The notes beneath the pieces are model-generated. The model saw only the letters and a list, made by a program, of their open reading frames with translations. It was not told the DNA's origin and did not search any database. Of a stretch of 64,000 nucleotides of DNA, positions 38,920 through 47,917 are shown in pieces. This DNA comes from Clostridiales bacterium (lineage in GTDB: Bacteria; Bacillota; Clostridia; Oscillospirales; Oscillospiraceae): positions 5,715 to 69,714 of the forward strand of contig DYBL01000010.1 of assembly GCA_019418625.1 (NCBI GenBank), read 5' to 3'. The number at the start of each line of letters is the position of its first letter. Position 1 is the first letter of the stretch. The translations under genes and the position numbers were made by a program.

Positions 38920-40659
38920 ATGAGAAAGACGAAGATCGTGTGCACGCTTGGCCCCGCCACGGACGGGGAGGGCATCCTGCGGGAGATGGCGCTGGCGGGC
39001 ATGAACGTGGCTCGTTTCAATTTTTCCCACGGCACCCATGAAGAGCACAAGGCGCGGCTGGACGCGCTGAAGGCCCTGCGCCAGGAGCTGAATCTGCCCA
39101 TTGCTGCCATGCTGGACACCAAGGGACCGGAGGTGCGGCTGAAGACCTTCGCCAAGGGCACTGTGGAGCTCAAGGCCGATACGGAGTTCACGCTGACCAC
39201 CCGGGAGGTGGTGGGCGATGAGACCTGCTGCTCCATCACTTACAACGATCTGCCCGGCGATGTGAAGGCGGGCGACACCATTTTGCTGGATGACGGTCTG
39301 GTGCGCATGACGGTCCTGGATACCACTGACACGGATATCCGCTGCCATGTGGAAAACAGCGGCGTCATGAAAAACAACAAGGGCGTCAACATCCCCGGCG
39401 TCCGGCTGTCCATGCCCTATGTGAGCCAGCGGGACCGGGACGATATCCTCTTCGGCATCCGGGAGGGCTTTGACTACATTGCCGCCAGCTTCGTCCGCAC
39501 CGCTGCCGATATCCGGGAGCTGCGGCAGATCCTGGACCAGGAGGATTCCCATATCCGCATCATCGCCAAGATCGAAAACCGGGAGGGCGTCAGCAATCTG
39601 CCGGATATCCTCAACGTGGCCGACGGCATCATGGTGGCCCGCGGCGACATGGGCGTGGAGATCGACTTTACGGAGATCCCTGTGATCCAGAAGGATATGA
39701 TCGCCCAGTGTGTGGCCTGCGGCAAGCCGGTCATCACCGCTACCCAGATGCTGGATTCCATGATCGAAAATCCCCGGCCCACTCGGGCGGAGATCACCGA
39801 CGTGGCCAACGCCATCTATGACGGCACCTCCGCCATCATGCTCTCCGGCGAGACCGCCGCGGGCAAGTACCCGGTGGAGGCCGTCCACACCATGGACGCC
39901 ATCGCCCGCCGGACGGAGGCCAACATCGAACGGGCCAAGCCCCTGAAGGTCTCCGGCAAGGAGCGGCTGTCCGTCACCACCGCTATGGCCCACGCCGCCT
40001 GCACCACCGCCATGGACATCGGCGCCGACGCCATCCTCACCGTCAGCCAGCGGGGCGTCACGGCCCAGATGGTCAGCCGTTTCCGTCCCCGCACCACCGT
40101 GGTGGCACTGCTGCTGGATGAGCAGGTGCGCCGGCAGATGGCCCTTTACTGGGGGGTGGAGCCGGTGACCATGCCCTATGCCAGCAACACCGACGAACTG
40201 GTGGAGTTTGCCGTCACCGCTGCGGAAAAGGCGGGCATCGTCCACCAGGGCGACCTGGTGGTGGTCACCGCCGGTGTGCCCGTGGGCGTGGCCGGCACCA
40301 CCAACATGATCCGGGTGCAGCAGGTGGGCGGTTCCCTCATCAACGCCATCGGCATCGGTGAGAAAAAGGCCAGCGGCCGGCTGTGCGTCTGCCGCATGCT
40401 GGAGGACGTGGCCGAGAAGTTCCGGGAGGGCGACGTACTGGTGGTGCCCTACACCACCAACGACCTGCTGCCCTATATCCGCCGGGCATCTGCGGTGATC
40501 AGCGAGGAGGCCAGCGCCGACTGCCATACGGCCACCGTGGGATTGACCCTGGATAAGCCGGTGATCGTGGGCGCCGTGGATGCCACCCGCCGTCTCAAGG
40601 ACGGGACCCGGGTGTCTGTGGACTGTGTCCGCGGTGTGGTGCAGACGCTGCCGGAATAA
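38920..40659 (+). CDS. pyk: Pyruvate kinase with C-terminal PEP-utilising-like domain
   Basis: Converts phosphoenolpyruvate and ADP to pyruvate and ATP. 579 residues. The catalytic core (1-~470) has CTLGPATD, NFSHGTHEEH, MLDTKGPEVRL, IIAKIENREG, MVARGDMGVEI and ATQMLDSMI. The extra C-terminal domain (~485-579, VLVVPYTTNDLLPYIRRASA...) resembles the swivelling phospho-His domain of PEP-utilising enzymes, as in Geobacillus and other Firmicute pyruvate kinases. The T-S-H motif is replaced by ADCHTA. Monocistronic. Confidence 0.97.
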   Translation: MRKTKIVCTLGPATDGEGILREMALAGMNVARFNFSHGTHEEHKARLDALKALRQELNLPIAAMLDTKGPEVRLKTFAKGTVELKADTEFTLTTREVVGDETCCSITYNDLPGDVKAGDTILLDDGLVRMTVLDTTDTDIRCHVENSGVMKNNKGVNIPGVRLSMPYVSQRDRDDILFGIREGFDYIAASFVRTAADIRELRQILDQEDSHIRIIAKIENREGVSNLPDILNVADGIMVARGDMGVEIDFTEIPVIQKDMIAQCVACGKPVITATQMLDSMIENPRPTRAEITDVANAIYDGTSAIMLSGETAAGKYPVEAVHTMDAIARRTEANIERAKPLKVSGKERLSVTTAMAHAACTTAMDIGADAILTVSQRGVTAQMVSRFRPRTTVVALLLDEQVRRQMALYWGVEPVTMPYASNTDELVEFAVTAAEKAGIVHQGDLVVVTAGVPVGVAGTTNMIRVQQVGGSLINAIGIGEKKASGRLCVCRMLEDVAEKFREGDVLVVPYTTNDLLPYIRRASAVISEEASADCHTATVGLTLDKPVIVGAVDATRRLKDGTRVSVDCVRGVVQTLPE

Positions 40660-40672
40660 TCAGAAGAATATC

Positions 40673-40704
40673 AAAGCGCCCCCGTTTTACCGGGGGCGCT
40701 TTTC
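40673..40704 (+). terminator. Terminator after pyk
   Basis: Perfect 12-pair AAAGCGCCCCCG / CGGGGGCGCTTT, six-base loop, then Ts. Confidence 0.93.
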
Positions 40705-40738
40705 CTGCTTTGTCATGGTATGGTTTTACCGGAAACGG

Positions 40739-40767
40739 TTGAAAATATAGGCGAAAGCATGTATAAT
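40739..40767 (+). promoter_or_regulatory. Promoter of the O-antigen ligase-like gene
   Basis: TTGAAA (40739-40744), 17-base spacer, perfect TATAAT (40762-40767). A small ACCG-GAAA-CGGT dyad overlaps the -35 side. Confidence 0.72.
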
Positions 40768-40804
40768 ACCTCCGCAATTACATTATGTATGGGAGTGAAG
40801 TTCC

Positions 40805-43207
40805 TTGGCTAAATTTCAACGCCCGGCACAAAGCGGGACGCCGTCCCGGGATGTGCTGGGGGCTTTGTATCCGTATTTGCTGCCGCTGCTTGTGTTCCTG
40901 GCCATCACCGGCATCAGCGGACAGGCAGTCGTGGGGCTCGTGGCCGTTGCCCTGGTGCTGTCCGTGGGTCGGATCCCCTGGGGGAATCTCCGCGGCCGCG
41001 CCGGAGCACTGACACTGGCTGTGGCGGTCTATGCCCTGATCTATCTGCTCTCAGGGCTCTGGTGCAGCTTCGGCGCCTATGCCGCCCAGGAGAGCACCAA
41101 GATGCTGGCGGCGCTGGCGGTCTTCGGCCTGGTTCTGGCCCGGTCGGAAAAAGAGGGATTGCGCAGGCTTTTTTGGTCGCTCCACGGCGTATTGACAGCC
41201 GTGTCTCTTTTGTGCATCGATGCCGGCAGCGCCCAGGTGCTGGCCCGGGGCTTTTCCGCACTGATGAAGCTGCTTGGCTGCAGCTATCCGCTGGAGACCA
41301 TGGGCTATGAGGAGGGGGTCCGGATCACCGGCATCTTCTCAAACGCCAACGTCTCCGCAGGCCTCATTGCCTTCGGCCTTTTGCTGGGGCTGTATCTCTA
41401 TCGTACCGCCGGCAGTGAAAAAGCGCGGGCCGCGGCGGCGGTGACCCTGGGCGTGGAGGCCCTGGCGTTCTTCCTCTCCTTCTCCATGGGTGCCATGGGC
41501 TCGTTCGCGCTGACATGCGTGGTATACCTGGTTTGCGTGGGCCGGGGCGCCCGGCTGGAGACTTTTGTTCTGATGCTGGAGTGCGTGCTGGTCACATTGG
41601 CATGCTCTTTCGGCGCCTATGCCTTTTTGGGCACGGGCAGTGTGGTGCCCGTGCTGCTGGCGGTGGTGTGCGGCGCCCTGATTTGGGTGCTGGATCGCTT
41701 CGCGGGAAAGAAGCTGGTGCGGGCGATGGAAGGGCGGAGCCGGGCGGTGGCTATCTCCGGCGGGGTGCTGGCGGCTGCGGTGGTGCTCTATATCGTGCTG
41801 GCATTCAACCTCACCGGCGCGCTGCGGCTGAGCGCGGATGAGACGGTATCCCGGGCCATCTATCCCGACGCCGGGACGTATACCGTCTCCGTGGAGGGCG
41901 CGGATCCTCAGGCGCGGATCTACGCCCAGAACGAGGCCCAGCTGATGATGCACACGGAGACTGTGCTCTACGAGGGACCGCTTTCTCAGGCGGAGATCAC
42001 CGTGGAAGAGGGCACCCGCGTGGTGTGGTTCCAGATGTCCTGCGATGGAGAGGTGGAATCCGTCACGCTGTCTGACGGCACGGAGGTGCCTCTGGGCTAC
42101 AAGCTGCTGCCCGGCTTTGCGGCCAACCGTCTTCAGGGCCTGCAGGCCAACCAGAACTTTATTCAGCGGCTGGTCTTTTTCCGGGACGGACTGAAGCTGT
42201 GGCAGGAGAGCCCTGTTATCGGCTGGGGCGTGGGCGGCGTGGAAGGCCGCATCACCGCCGTGCAGAGCTTCTACTATGAGTCCAAGTATATCCACAATCA
42301 GTTCATCCAGATCCTGGATGAAGCCGGCGTTGTGGGTCTGGCGGCATTCCTGTTTTTGCTGGGCAGTGCCATTTGGCTGCTGGCGCGGCGCCGGAAGGAC
42401 GCGGACCGGGGCGGAGAGTTCGCACTCTTTGCCGCTTGTCTTACTATGATGATCGCCCACTCCATGACGGAAGTGGTCTGGTCTACCCAAATGTATCAGG
42501 TGGCGGTATTTGTCCTGCTGGCGGCCATGATCGTACGCTACGGCACAGCCGGCGAGGAGCGCCGGACGGTTCGGGGCGGGACGTGCCTTGCGGCAGGGAT
42601 CTGGGCCCTGGCGGTGGTATTTGCGGCGCTGCAGGTGAGCTCTCTCTCGGCGTCCGCGATCTATGCCGGCCTGGGGGACCAGGATCTGACGCGCACCGAG
42701 TTTGTTTCCAAGCTTCAGACGCTGGACCGGATGGAGGTATATGACGACTCTCTCTATCAGGCTACCGCTATGGTCAATGCTCTTCAGCTGGGCACGGCTA
42801 CGGGACGGAGCATCGCGGACGGGTATGCGTCCGAGCTGATGGAAAGCGGAGAGTTTGACAGCTGTTATTATGTGGCGGCCTATTACTATCTGCCTCTGCG
42901 GGATTTTGCGGGATTCTTCAGCGCCTGCCGGACGGGACTGGAGCAGGAGGCGTCCAACCCGGGCGCTTGGAACAGCATCGCGCACCTCTATGCCCAGGCC
43001 GGCGCCCAGCTGGAGCCCGGGGAGATGGAGGCGTATGTGGACAGTGTGGAAGAGTTTGCCCGGCTGCTGGAGGACTTCAATGACAGCGGACGTATGGAGC
43101 AGATCCGGCTGGACGAAGAGAACCAGGCATTTTTGGATGCTGCGGTGGCCCAGGCTGACGCTGACGGGCAGAGCGCCTATGACGCTTTGCAGGGCTATTT
43201 CCAGTAA
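40805..43207 (+). CDS. O-antigen ligase/polymerase-like membrane protein with external insert and C-terminal TPR-like region
   Basis: 800 residues from a TTG start (40805) after GGGAGTGAAG. About eleven helices: a first block to ~345, then a soluble, beta-rich segment (~345-490) and the Wzy_C signature with His497 (YIHNQFIQILDEAGVVGL). More helices follow, then a soluble helical C-terminus (~610-800) rich in AAYYYLPLRDFAGFF-like repeats, probably TPR. Such proteins polymerise or transfer surface polysaccharide on the outer face of the membrane. No glycan gene cluster surrounds it closely, but a GT4 and an initiating transferase lie within 5 kb. Confidence 0.8.
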   Translation: MAKFQRPAQSGTPSRDVLGALYPYLLPLLVFLAITGISGQAVVGLVAVALVLSVGRIPWGNLRGRAGALTLAVAVYALIYLLSGLWCSFGAYAAQESTKMLAALAVFGLVLARSEKEGLRRLFWSLHGVLTAVSLLCIDAGSAQVLARGFSALMKLLGCSYPLETMGYEEGVRITGIFSNANVSAGLIAFGLLLGLYLYRTAGSEKARAAAAVTLGVEALAFFLSFSMGAMGSFALTCVVYLVCVGRGARLETFVLMLECVLVTLACSFGAYAFLGTGSVVPVLLAVVCGALIWVLDRFAGKKLVRAMEGRSRAVAISGGVLAAAVVLYIVLAFNLTGALRLSADETVSRAIYPDAGTYTVSVEGADPQARIYAQNEAQLMMHTETVLYEGPLSQAEITVEEGTRVVWFQMSCDGEVESVTLSDGTEVPLGYKLLPGFAANRLQGLQANQNFIQRLVFFRDGLKLWQESPVIGWGVGGVEGRITAVQSFYYESKYIHNQFIQILDEAGVVGLAAFLFLLGSAIWLLARRRKDADRGGEFALFAACLTMMIAHSMTEVVWSTQMYQVAVFVLLAAMIVRYGTAGEERRTVRGGTCLAAGIWALAVVFAALQVSSLSASAIYAGLGDQDLTRTEFVSKLQTLDRMEVYDDSLYQATAMVNALQLGTATGRSIADGYASELMESGEFDSCYYVAAYYYLPLRDFAGFFSACRTGLEQEASNPGAWNSIAHLYAQAGAQLEPGEMEAYVDSVEEFARLLEDFNDSGRMEQIRLDEENQAFLDAAVAQADADGQSAYDALQGYFQ

Positions 43208-43226
43208 CGGCCCCCGAAAATAAGGA

Positions 43227-43262
43227 AAAAGCACGCGGAAATCCGTTTCCGCGTGCTTTTTT
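43227..43262 (+). terminator. Terminator after the O-antigen ligase-like gene
   Basis: Perfect 15-pair AAAAGCACGCGGAAA / TTTCCGCGTGCTTTT, loop TCCG, then Ts. Confidence 0.95.
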
Positions 43263-43264
43263 AT

Positions 43265-43294
43265 GCAAACGTGCATATTTGTGTGCACGTTTGC
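43265..43294. repeat. Perfect inverted repeat upstream of the phage-tail-like orphan
   Basis: GCAAACGTGCA / TGCACGTTTGC, 11 exact pairs around TATTTGTG, only three bases after the previous terminator. It has no T run, so it is more like an operator or recombination site than a terminator. It is 52 bases before the next gene. Confidence 0.65.
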
Positions 43295-43346
43295 TGCGTT
43301 TGGAGGGAAAGGGTGAATCCAACGGGGACGGGAAGGGGGTGAGAGA

Positions 43347-44078
43347 ATGAATTACACGGAAAACTACCGGCTCAATCAGTGGGACGCGGAGGACCGGATC
43401 CTTCGGGAGGACTTCAACCGGGACAACGCCAACGTGGAAAGCGGCCTGACGGCGCTCAAAAAGGGGCTGGAAACAGAGACGCAGGAACGCAAAACAGCGG
43501 TAACGGCCGCCAAGCAGGAGGCGTCCCAGGCCCTGACATCCGCCGTCGGCGCGCTGGAGAGCGGCAAGGCGGACAAGACCGCCCTGGCCCAGCTCCAGGC
43601 GCAAGTGGATGGCATGCCCTTTGTAAAGCTGCAGGAGATCACCGTCAGCCAGGGCGGCGTCAACCAGATAGATGTGGATGTGAGCCAGATCCAGTGGCAG
43701 CAGTATGCATATGTGCTGTTTCGGGTAAAGCTGCTGATGGAAGATGGCGGGTTGATCAGGCTGCTGGTCAACGGCCAGACGGACTACGTGTATGAATCCG
43801 GAGACCGCAGTCAGCAGTATTTGCAGCGGTTCAGAGGTACCTCCCTGTCAGGCGTCGGATTCCAGTCTGTGCAGATCCAGTTCATGGAGGAAAGAGGATA
43901 TATGACAACCCTCCAAACCAGTGTGGACGGAAACAGCGGAAAAGGCGAGGTGGTCGGCGGGATCCTGGATCCTCTTAAAATTTCAGCACTGCAGGTACAA
44001 ACGCTGAATTTTGTGGCTGAAAGTGAAGACACGCTTGCTCAGAACGGGAAAATTTATATTTATGGGGTGAAGCTATGA
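43347..44078 (+). CDS. Phage-tail-like protein of unknown function
   Basis: 243 residues. The N-terminus NYTENYRLNQWDAEDRILREDF is a pattern I associate with tail-fibre or receptor-binding-like proteins of gut Firmicutes and their phages. A coiled coil (~25-85, LKKGLETETQERKTAV...) is followed by a beta-rich C-terminus (~95-243). There is no signal peptide. Two genes only, no other phage genes nearby. A very strong ribosome site (AAGGGGGTGAGAG) precedes it. It overlaps the next small gene by four bases. Function not known. Confidence 0.7.
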   Translation: MNYTENYRLNQWDAEDRILREDFNRDNANVESGLTALKKGLETETQERKTAVTAAKQEASQALTSAVGALESGKADKTALAQLQAQVDGMPFVKLQEITVSQGGVNQIDVDVSQIQWQQYAYVLFRVKLLMEDGGLIRLLVNGQTDYVYESGDRSQQYLQRFRGTSLSGVGFQSVQIQFMEERGYMTTLQTSVDGNSGKGEVVGGILDPLKISALQVQTLNFVAESEDTLAQNGKIYIYGVKL

Positions 44079-44194
44079 AAATCAAGGTGTTGGTCTGTAA
44101 CTGGGATGGCAGCCAGCATGTAGAGGAGCGGGAAGTACCCGACGATTATCTGGCTCCGCCGATCCAGGAGCCGCAGGAGCAGACCCAGAAGTAG
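44075..44194 (+). CDS. 39-residue protein following the phage-tail-like gene
   Basis: Starts in an ATGA overlap with the preceding gene and encodes MKIKVLVCNWDGSQHVEERE then a Pro/Gln/Glu-rich tail. Translational coupling and a terminator directly after it support it as real. It resembles the tiny proteins often following tail-fibre genes. No function can be stated. Confidence 0.6.
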   Translation: MKIKVLVCNWDGSQHVEEREVPDDYLAPPIQEPQEQTQK

Positions 44195-44207
44195 CCGTCT
44201 CAGGAAA

Positions 44208-44239
44208 AAAGCCCCGCGCCATTCGGCGCGGGGCTTTCC
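44208..44239. terminator. Terminator between the small phage-like gene and convergent GT4
   Basis: Perfect 13-pair AAAGCCCCGCGCC / GGCGCGGGGCTTT, loop ATTC, with A/T runs on both sides. Confidence 0.93.
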
Positions 44240-45349
44240 TTATTTTCCTGGGGCGGAGAGGTACAGCTCCATGACCCGGGGCAGCACCCGGTCCAGCGCA
44301 TAGGGAGCGGCGGCCTGGAATGCTGCCTGGCCCATGGCGGCGGTGCGATCCGGGTCGGCCAGCAGCTGTTCCACGGCCCGGACGAAAGCCGGTGCATCGC
44401 CGAAGGGGAACAAAAGGCCCGTTTTGCCCGGCGTTACCAGATCGGTGTGGCCCTTGACGGCGGTGGCCACCACAGGGAGCGAGGCATGCATGGCCTCCAT
44501 GATGTTGAAGGGCAGGCCCTCTGAGCGGCTGGAGGAGACGGCGCAGTCCGCCATAGCATACCAGGGGGCCATAGCGGCACAGTAGCCGGGGAAAAGCACC
44601 CGGTCCGCCACGCCCAGCTGCCGGGCCAGGCTCCGACACTCGTCCAGCAATGCCCCCTGGCCGGGCAGGGCCAAAGTGACCCGCTCCGGCAGAAGCGGCA
44701 TGGCCCGCAGCAGAGTGGATTGGTTCTTGCGCTTGGAAAACTCCGCCGCGTAAAGCAGGACGAAAGCGTCCGCAGCGAGCCCGTGCTCCCGGCGCAGTGC
44801 CTGACGCTCCTGGGGAGAAACCGCCGGGAAGCGGGAAAAATCCACGCCCATGCCCGGAATCTTCTCCACCCGGCGCCCCAGATGATGCTGCCGGGCGAAA
44901 CGGGTATCGTAGTCGTTCATGGTCAAAAGCAGGTCCGTCTGGGCGGCGGTGAGACGCTCCGCCGACGCAAGAATGGTTTTTTTCGCGGGAGATGTGTCGT
45001 CATCAAATAGGTATCCGTGGGCCACGTTCACCACCGCCGGACGCGGGGAGAGGGAGGCGGCTGCCCGGCGGGTGAAAAAGGCCGCCAGGGACGTATGGGT
45101 GATGACCAGATCGTAGCGGTGCTCCGCCATGAGCGCGCGCAGGCGGCCCTGGGCGCGGAAGTTGGCCGGGGCGGTCATCTTTTTTTCAAAAGGCACGTCA
45201 AAGCAGGCATCCGATTCCGGGATGGGAATCGGCGCGCCGCCGCAGGCTGTGTGTACCTGCCAGCCCAGGGAGCGGAAGGCCTGGAGGTAGGGACGATGAA
45301 AGTGGGCGATGTGGGACCAGGTGGAGGCGGTGAACAAGACGGCCGGCAT
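44240..45349 (-). CDS. Glycosyltransferase family 4
   Basis: 369 residues, GT-B fold. The N-terminal domain has SHIAHFHRPYLQAFRSLGW and VNVAHGYLFDD. The C-terminal nucleotide-sugar domain has LLYAAEFSKRKNQSTLLRAM and the E-x7-E motif SSSRSEGLPFNIMEAMHASL. Cytoplasmic retaining enzyme that would extend a lipid-linked glycan. It is divergent from the initiating phosphoglycosyltransferase, so both likely serve the same exopolysaccharide. Sugar specificity is not readable. Start ATG 45349 after GGGAGGTCC. Confidence 0.9.
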   Translation of the reverse strand: MPAVLFTASTWSHIAHFHRPYLQAFRSLGWQVHTACGGAPIPIPESDACFDVPFEKKMTAPANFRAQGRLRALMAEHRYDLVITHTSLAAFFTRRAAASLSPRPAVVNVAHGYLFDDDTSPAKKTILASAERLTAAQTDLLLTMNDYDTRFARQHHLGRRVEKIPGMGVDFSRFPAVSPQERQALRREHGLAADAFVLLYAAEFSKRKNQSTLLRAMPLLPERVTLALPGQGALLDECRSLARQLGVADRVLFPGYCAAMAPWYAMADCAVSSSRSEGLPFNIMEAMHASLPVVATAVKGHTDLVTPGKTGLLFPFGDAPAFVRAVEQLLADPDRTAAMGQAAFQAAAPYALDRVLPRVMELYLSAPGK

Positions 45350-45378
45350 GGCAGGACCTCCCGAAACAGGATGTATTT

Positions 45379-45407
45379 ATTATAGGGGGAAGAAAGTGTC
45401 ATTGCAA
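45379..45407 (-). promoter_or_regulatory. Candidate promoter of the GT4 gene
   Basis: On the minus strand TTGCAA (45407-45402), 17-base spacer, TATAAT (45384-45379). Confidence 0.55.
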
Positions 45408-45412
45408 GGAAA

Positions 45413-45441
45413 TTGACAGCGGTCCTCAGAATCGGTACAAT
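45413..45441 (+). promoter_or_regulatory. Promoter of the phosphoglycosyltransferase gene
   Basis: TTGACA (45413-45418), 17-base spacer, TACAAT (45436-45441). It is back to back with the GT4 promoter. Confidence 0.8.
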
Positions 45442-45477
45442 AGGGGCAAAGTTCGACATGGCGGAGGAGCTTGGGTC

Positions 45478-46857
45478 ATGATCAAGGAAAATCAGCATCT
45501 GCTCAACCAGCTGCACGTAGTTTCGGATGGCGTGCTGGTGTTCGCCTCCATGATGATTGCCTATTTTATCCGTTTTTATGTGTTTTCAGGTATCGAGGGC
45601 ATCCCGTTTTCCTATTATGTATACCTGGGACTGCTGGCGGTGGCACTGTGCCTGATCTCCTACGGTATGGCGGGGCTGTACAGCTCCTACCGGGCCATCC
45701 GGTTCCACCGGGAGGCCGCCCGGTTTTTGAGTGCCAATGCGCTGGATACCATGGCCCTGACCAGCGTGCTGTTCGTGTTCCGGCTGGAGCACATGTCCCG
45801 CTGGACGCTGGTGTTCTTCTTCCTGGTCAGCTCGTTTTTGCTTTTGAGCAAGCGGGCGGCCATGCGCATTCTGCTGCGGCGGTACCGGCGCATGGGGTAC
45901 AACCAAAAGCATGTGGTGCTGGTGGGGGACGGCCCCATGGCGGAAACCTATTTGAAGCGGGTGAAGACCGACCGCAACCTGGGGTTCCAGGTGGACGGCT
46001 ATGTGTCCGACAGCCTGACCTGGAAGGACCTTGCCAACCTGGGACGCTACGACCAGCTGGAGCAGGTGCTGGATGCACTGGTGCCTGATGAGGTGGTGGT
46101 GGCAGTCCGGGCCGCTGACGAGGCATGGCTGCCCCGGATCATCGCCGCCTGCGAAAAAACGGGCACCAAGGCATCCATCATTCCCTTCTATGCCGCCTAC
46201 ATCCCCTCCAACCCCCAGGTGGACAACATTGACGGCCTGCCCATGATCAACCTCAGGCGCATCCCTCTGGAGAATCTGGGCAACGCGTTTTTAAAGCGCG
46301 CCTTCGACATCGTGGGAGCGGCGGTGCTCATCGTGGTGACCTCGCCGCTGATGCTCCTGGCCGCCGTGGGTGTGAAGCTCTCGTCCCCGGGCCCCATCAT
46401 CTTCCGGCAGGTGCGGGTGGGGAAGAACAAAAAGGAATTTTACATGTACAAATTCCGCTCCATGCGGGTCAATGCCAAGGAGCAGACCGGCTGGAGCCGG
46501 GATGTGGATCCCCGCAAGACGGCCTTCGGCTCCTTTATCCGCAAGTTCTCCATCGATGAGCTGCCGCAGTTTTTCAACGTGCTCAAGGGAGACATGAGCC
46601 TGGTGGGCCCCCGGCCGGAGGTGCCCCACTTCGTGGAGCAGTTCAAAGAGGAGATCCCCCGTTACATGGTCAAGCACCAGGTGCGCCCGGGCATCACCGG
46701 CTGGGCCCAGGTGAACGGACTGCGGGGAGACACCTCCATCCGGGAGCGGATCGAGCACGACCTTTATTACATCGAAAACTGGAATATCCTGTTTGACGTG
46801 AAGATCCTGCTCATGACGCTGTTCCGGGCGGTGAACAAGGAAAAGATCAACATCTGA
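45478..46857 (+). CDS. Polyprenyl-phosphate sugar phosphotransferase (WcaJ/WbaP type), exopolysaccharide initiation
   Basis: 459 residues: four or five N-terminal helices (to ~125), a Rossmann-like domain (~140-265, HVVLVGDGPMAETYLKRV), one membrane-inserted helix (~275-300) and the C-terminal catalytic phosphoglycosyltransferase domain. Its marks are YMYKFRSMRVNA, KFSIDELPQFFNVLKGDMSLVGPRPE in pieces, and the catalytic DE pair in IDELPQ. It transfers a sugar-1-phosphate to undecaprenyl phosphate, the first step of polysaccharide synthesis. Confidence 0.93.
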   Translation: MIKENQHLLNQLHVVSDGVLVFASMMIAYFIRFYVFSGIEGIPFSYYVYLGLLAVALCLISYGMAGLYSSYRAIRFHREAARFLSANALDTMALTSVLFVFRLEHMSRWTLVFFFLVSSFLLLSKRAAMRILLRRYRRMGYNQKHVVLVGDGPMAETYLKRVKTDRNLGFQVDGYVSDSLTWKDLANLGRYDQLEQVLDALVPDEVVVAVRAADEAWLPRIIAACEKTGTKASIIPFYAAYIPSNPQVDNIDGLPMINLRRIPLENLGNAFLKRAFDIVGAAVLIVVTSPLMLLAAVGVKLSSPGPIIFRQVRVGKNKKEFYMYKFRSMRVNAKEQTGWSRDVDPRKTAFGSFIRKFSIDELPQFFNVLKGDMSLVGPRPEVPHFVEQFKEEIPRYMVKHQVRPGITGWAQVNGLRGDTSIRERIEHDLYYIENWNILFDVKILLMTLFRAVNKEKINI

Positions 46858-46860
46858 AGG

Positions 46861-46886
46861 AGCGGGGCATATCCCCGCTTCTTTTT
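46861..46886 (+). terminator. Short terminator between the phosphotransferase and gluQ
   Basis: Stem AGCGGGG / CCCCGCT, five-base loop, then CTTTTT. The short stem may allow read-through into gluQ. Confidence 0.7.
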
Positions 46887-46904
46887 CCGGAGGGAGGAAC
46901 GGAT

Positions 46905-47846
46905 ATGGTAGTGGGACGCTTTGCTCCGTCGCCCAGCGGGCGGCTGCACCTGGGCAATCTTTTCTGCTGCCTGCTGGCCTGGCTCAGCGCCCGGCAGCAG
47001 GAGGGACGTGTGGTGCTGCGGGTGGAGGATCTGGACACGGCCCGCTGTCCCCGGCGGTATGCCGTTCAGGCCATGGAAGACCTTCAATGGCTGGGACTCA
47101 CCTGGGACGAAGGACCGGGCGTCGGCGGCACGGAGGGGCCCTATTTTCAAAGTGAGCGGACGGCGCTCTATCGTGCGGCGCTGAAAAAGCTGGAGGACAT
47201 GGGGCTGGTGTACCCTTGCTTTTGCACCCGGGCGGAGCTGCACGCTGCCAGTGCCCCCCACCGGGAAGACGGGCAGGTCATCTACCCGGGCACCTGCCGG
47301 CGCCTTACGGCGGCGCAGGCGGCGGAAAAGGCCAAGGTCCGCGCCCCGGCCCTGCGGCTGCGGGTGCCGGATGAAGTGATCGCCTTTACTGACCGGCACA
47401 TGGGGCCCTATGCGGAGAACCTGGCCCGGGACTGCGGAGACTTTCTTCTGCGCCGGTCCGACGGTATGTTTGCCTACCAGCTGGCCGTGGTGGTGGACGA
47501 CGCCGCCATGGGCGTGACGGAGGTGGTGCGGGGGTCGGATCTGCTGGACTCCACCCCGCGGCAGCTGCTGCTCTACCGGCTGCTGGATCTGCCATCGCCC
47601 CGGTTCTGCCACTTCCCGCTGCTGCTGAGCCACGACGGGCGCAGGCTCAGCAAGCGGGACGCGGACGCGGGACTGGAAGTGCTCATGGGGCGGCTGAGCC
47701 CGAAAGAGATATTGGGCAGGCTCGCCTACCTGGGCGGGTTCCATCCCTCCGCTGCGCCGGCCTCCGCCGTGGAGCTGCTGGCGGAATTTGACTGGGACAA
47801 GGTGCCCCGGGAGGATATTCCGATCCCAAAGGGGCTTTTTGACTGA
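46905..47846 (+). CDS. gluQ: Glutamyl-Q tRNA(Asp) synthetase
   Basis: GluQRS is a truncated glutamyl-tRNA synthetase that attaches Glu to queuosine 34 of tRNA-Asp. 313 residues: GRFAPSPSGRLHLGN (HIGH-type), a Cys cluster CFCTRAEL for zinc, the catalytic FAYQLAVVVDDA and RLSKRD (KMSKS-type). The anticodon-binding domain of full GltX is missing, as expected. The start follows GGAGGGAGGAACGG. It has no functional tie to the polysaccharide genes before it. Confidence 0.93.
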   Translation: MVVGRFAPSPSGRLHLGNLFCCLLAWLSARQQEGRVVLRVEDLDTARCPRRYAVQAMEDLQWLGLTWDEGPGVGGTEGPYFQSERTALYRAALKKLEDMGLVYPCFCTRAELHAASAPHREDGQVIYPGTCRRLTAAQAAEKAKVRAPALRLRVPDEVIAFTDRHMGPYAENLARDCGDFLLRRSDGMFAYQLAVVVDDAAMGVTEVVRGSDLLDSTPRQLLLYRLLDLPSPRFCHFPLLLSHDGRRLSKRDADAGLEVLMGRLSPKEILGRLAYLGGFHPSAAPASAVELLAEFDWDKVPREDIPIPKGLFD

Positions 47847-47854
47847 ACGCGCCG

Positions 47855-47892
47855 AAAAAAGAGGCCGCAGGCATTGCCTGCGGCCTCTCTTT
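47855..47892. terminator. Bidirectional terminator between gluQ and the fatty-acid operon
   Basis: Perfect 12-pair GAGGCCGCAGGC / GCCTGCGGCCTC around ATT, with A and T runs outside. It ends both gluQ and the long minus-strand fab operon. Confidence 0.93.
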
Positions 47893-47917
47893 GCATAGAA
47901 ACCAGATGCGGCGGGCA

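Noticed and set aside
43347..44194. Part of an integrated prophage
   Set aside because: No integrase, capsid, portal, terminase or attachment repeat in the surrounding sequence.
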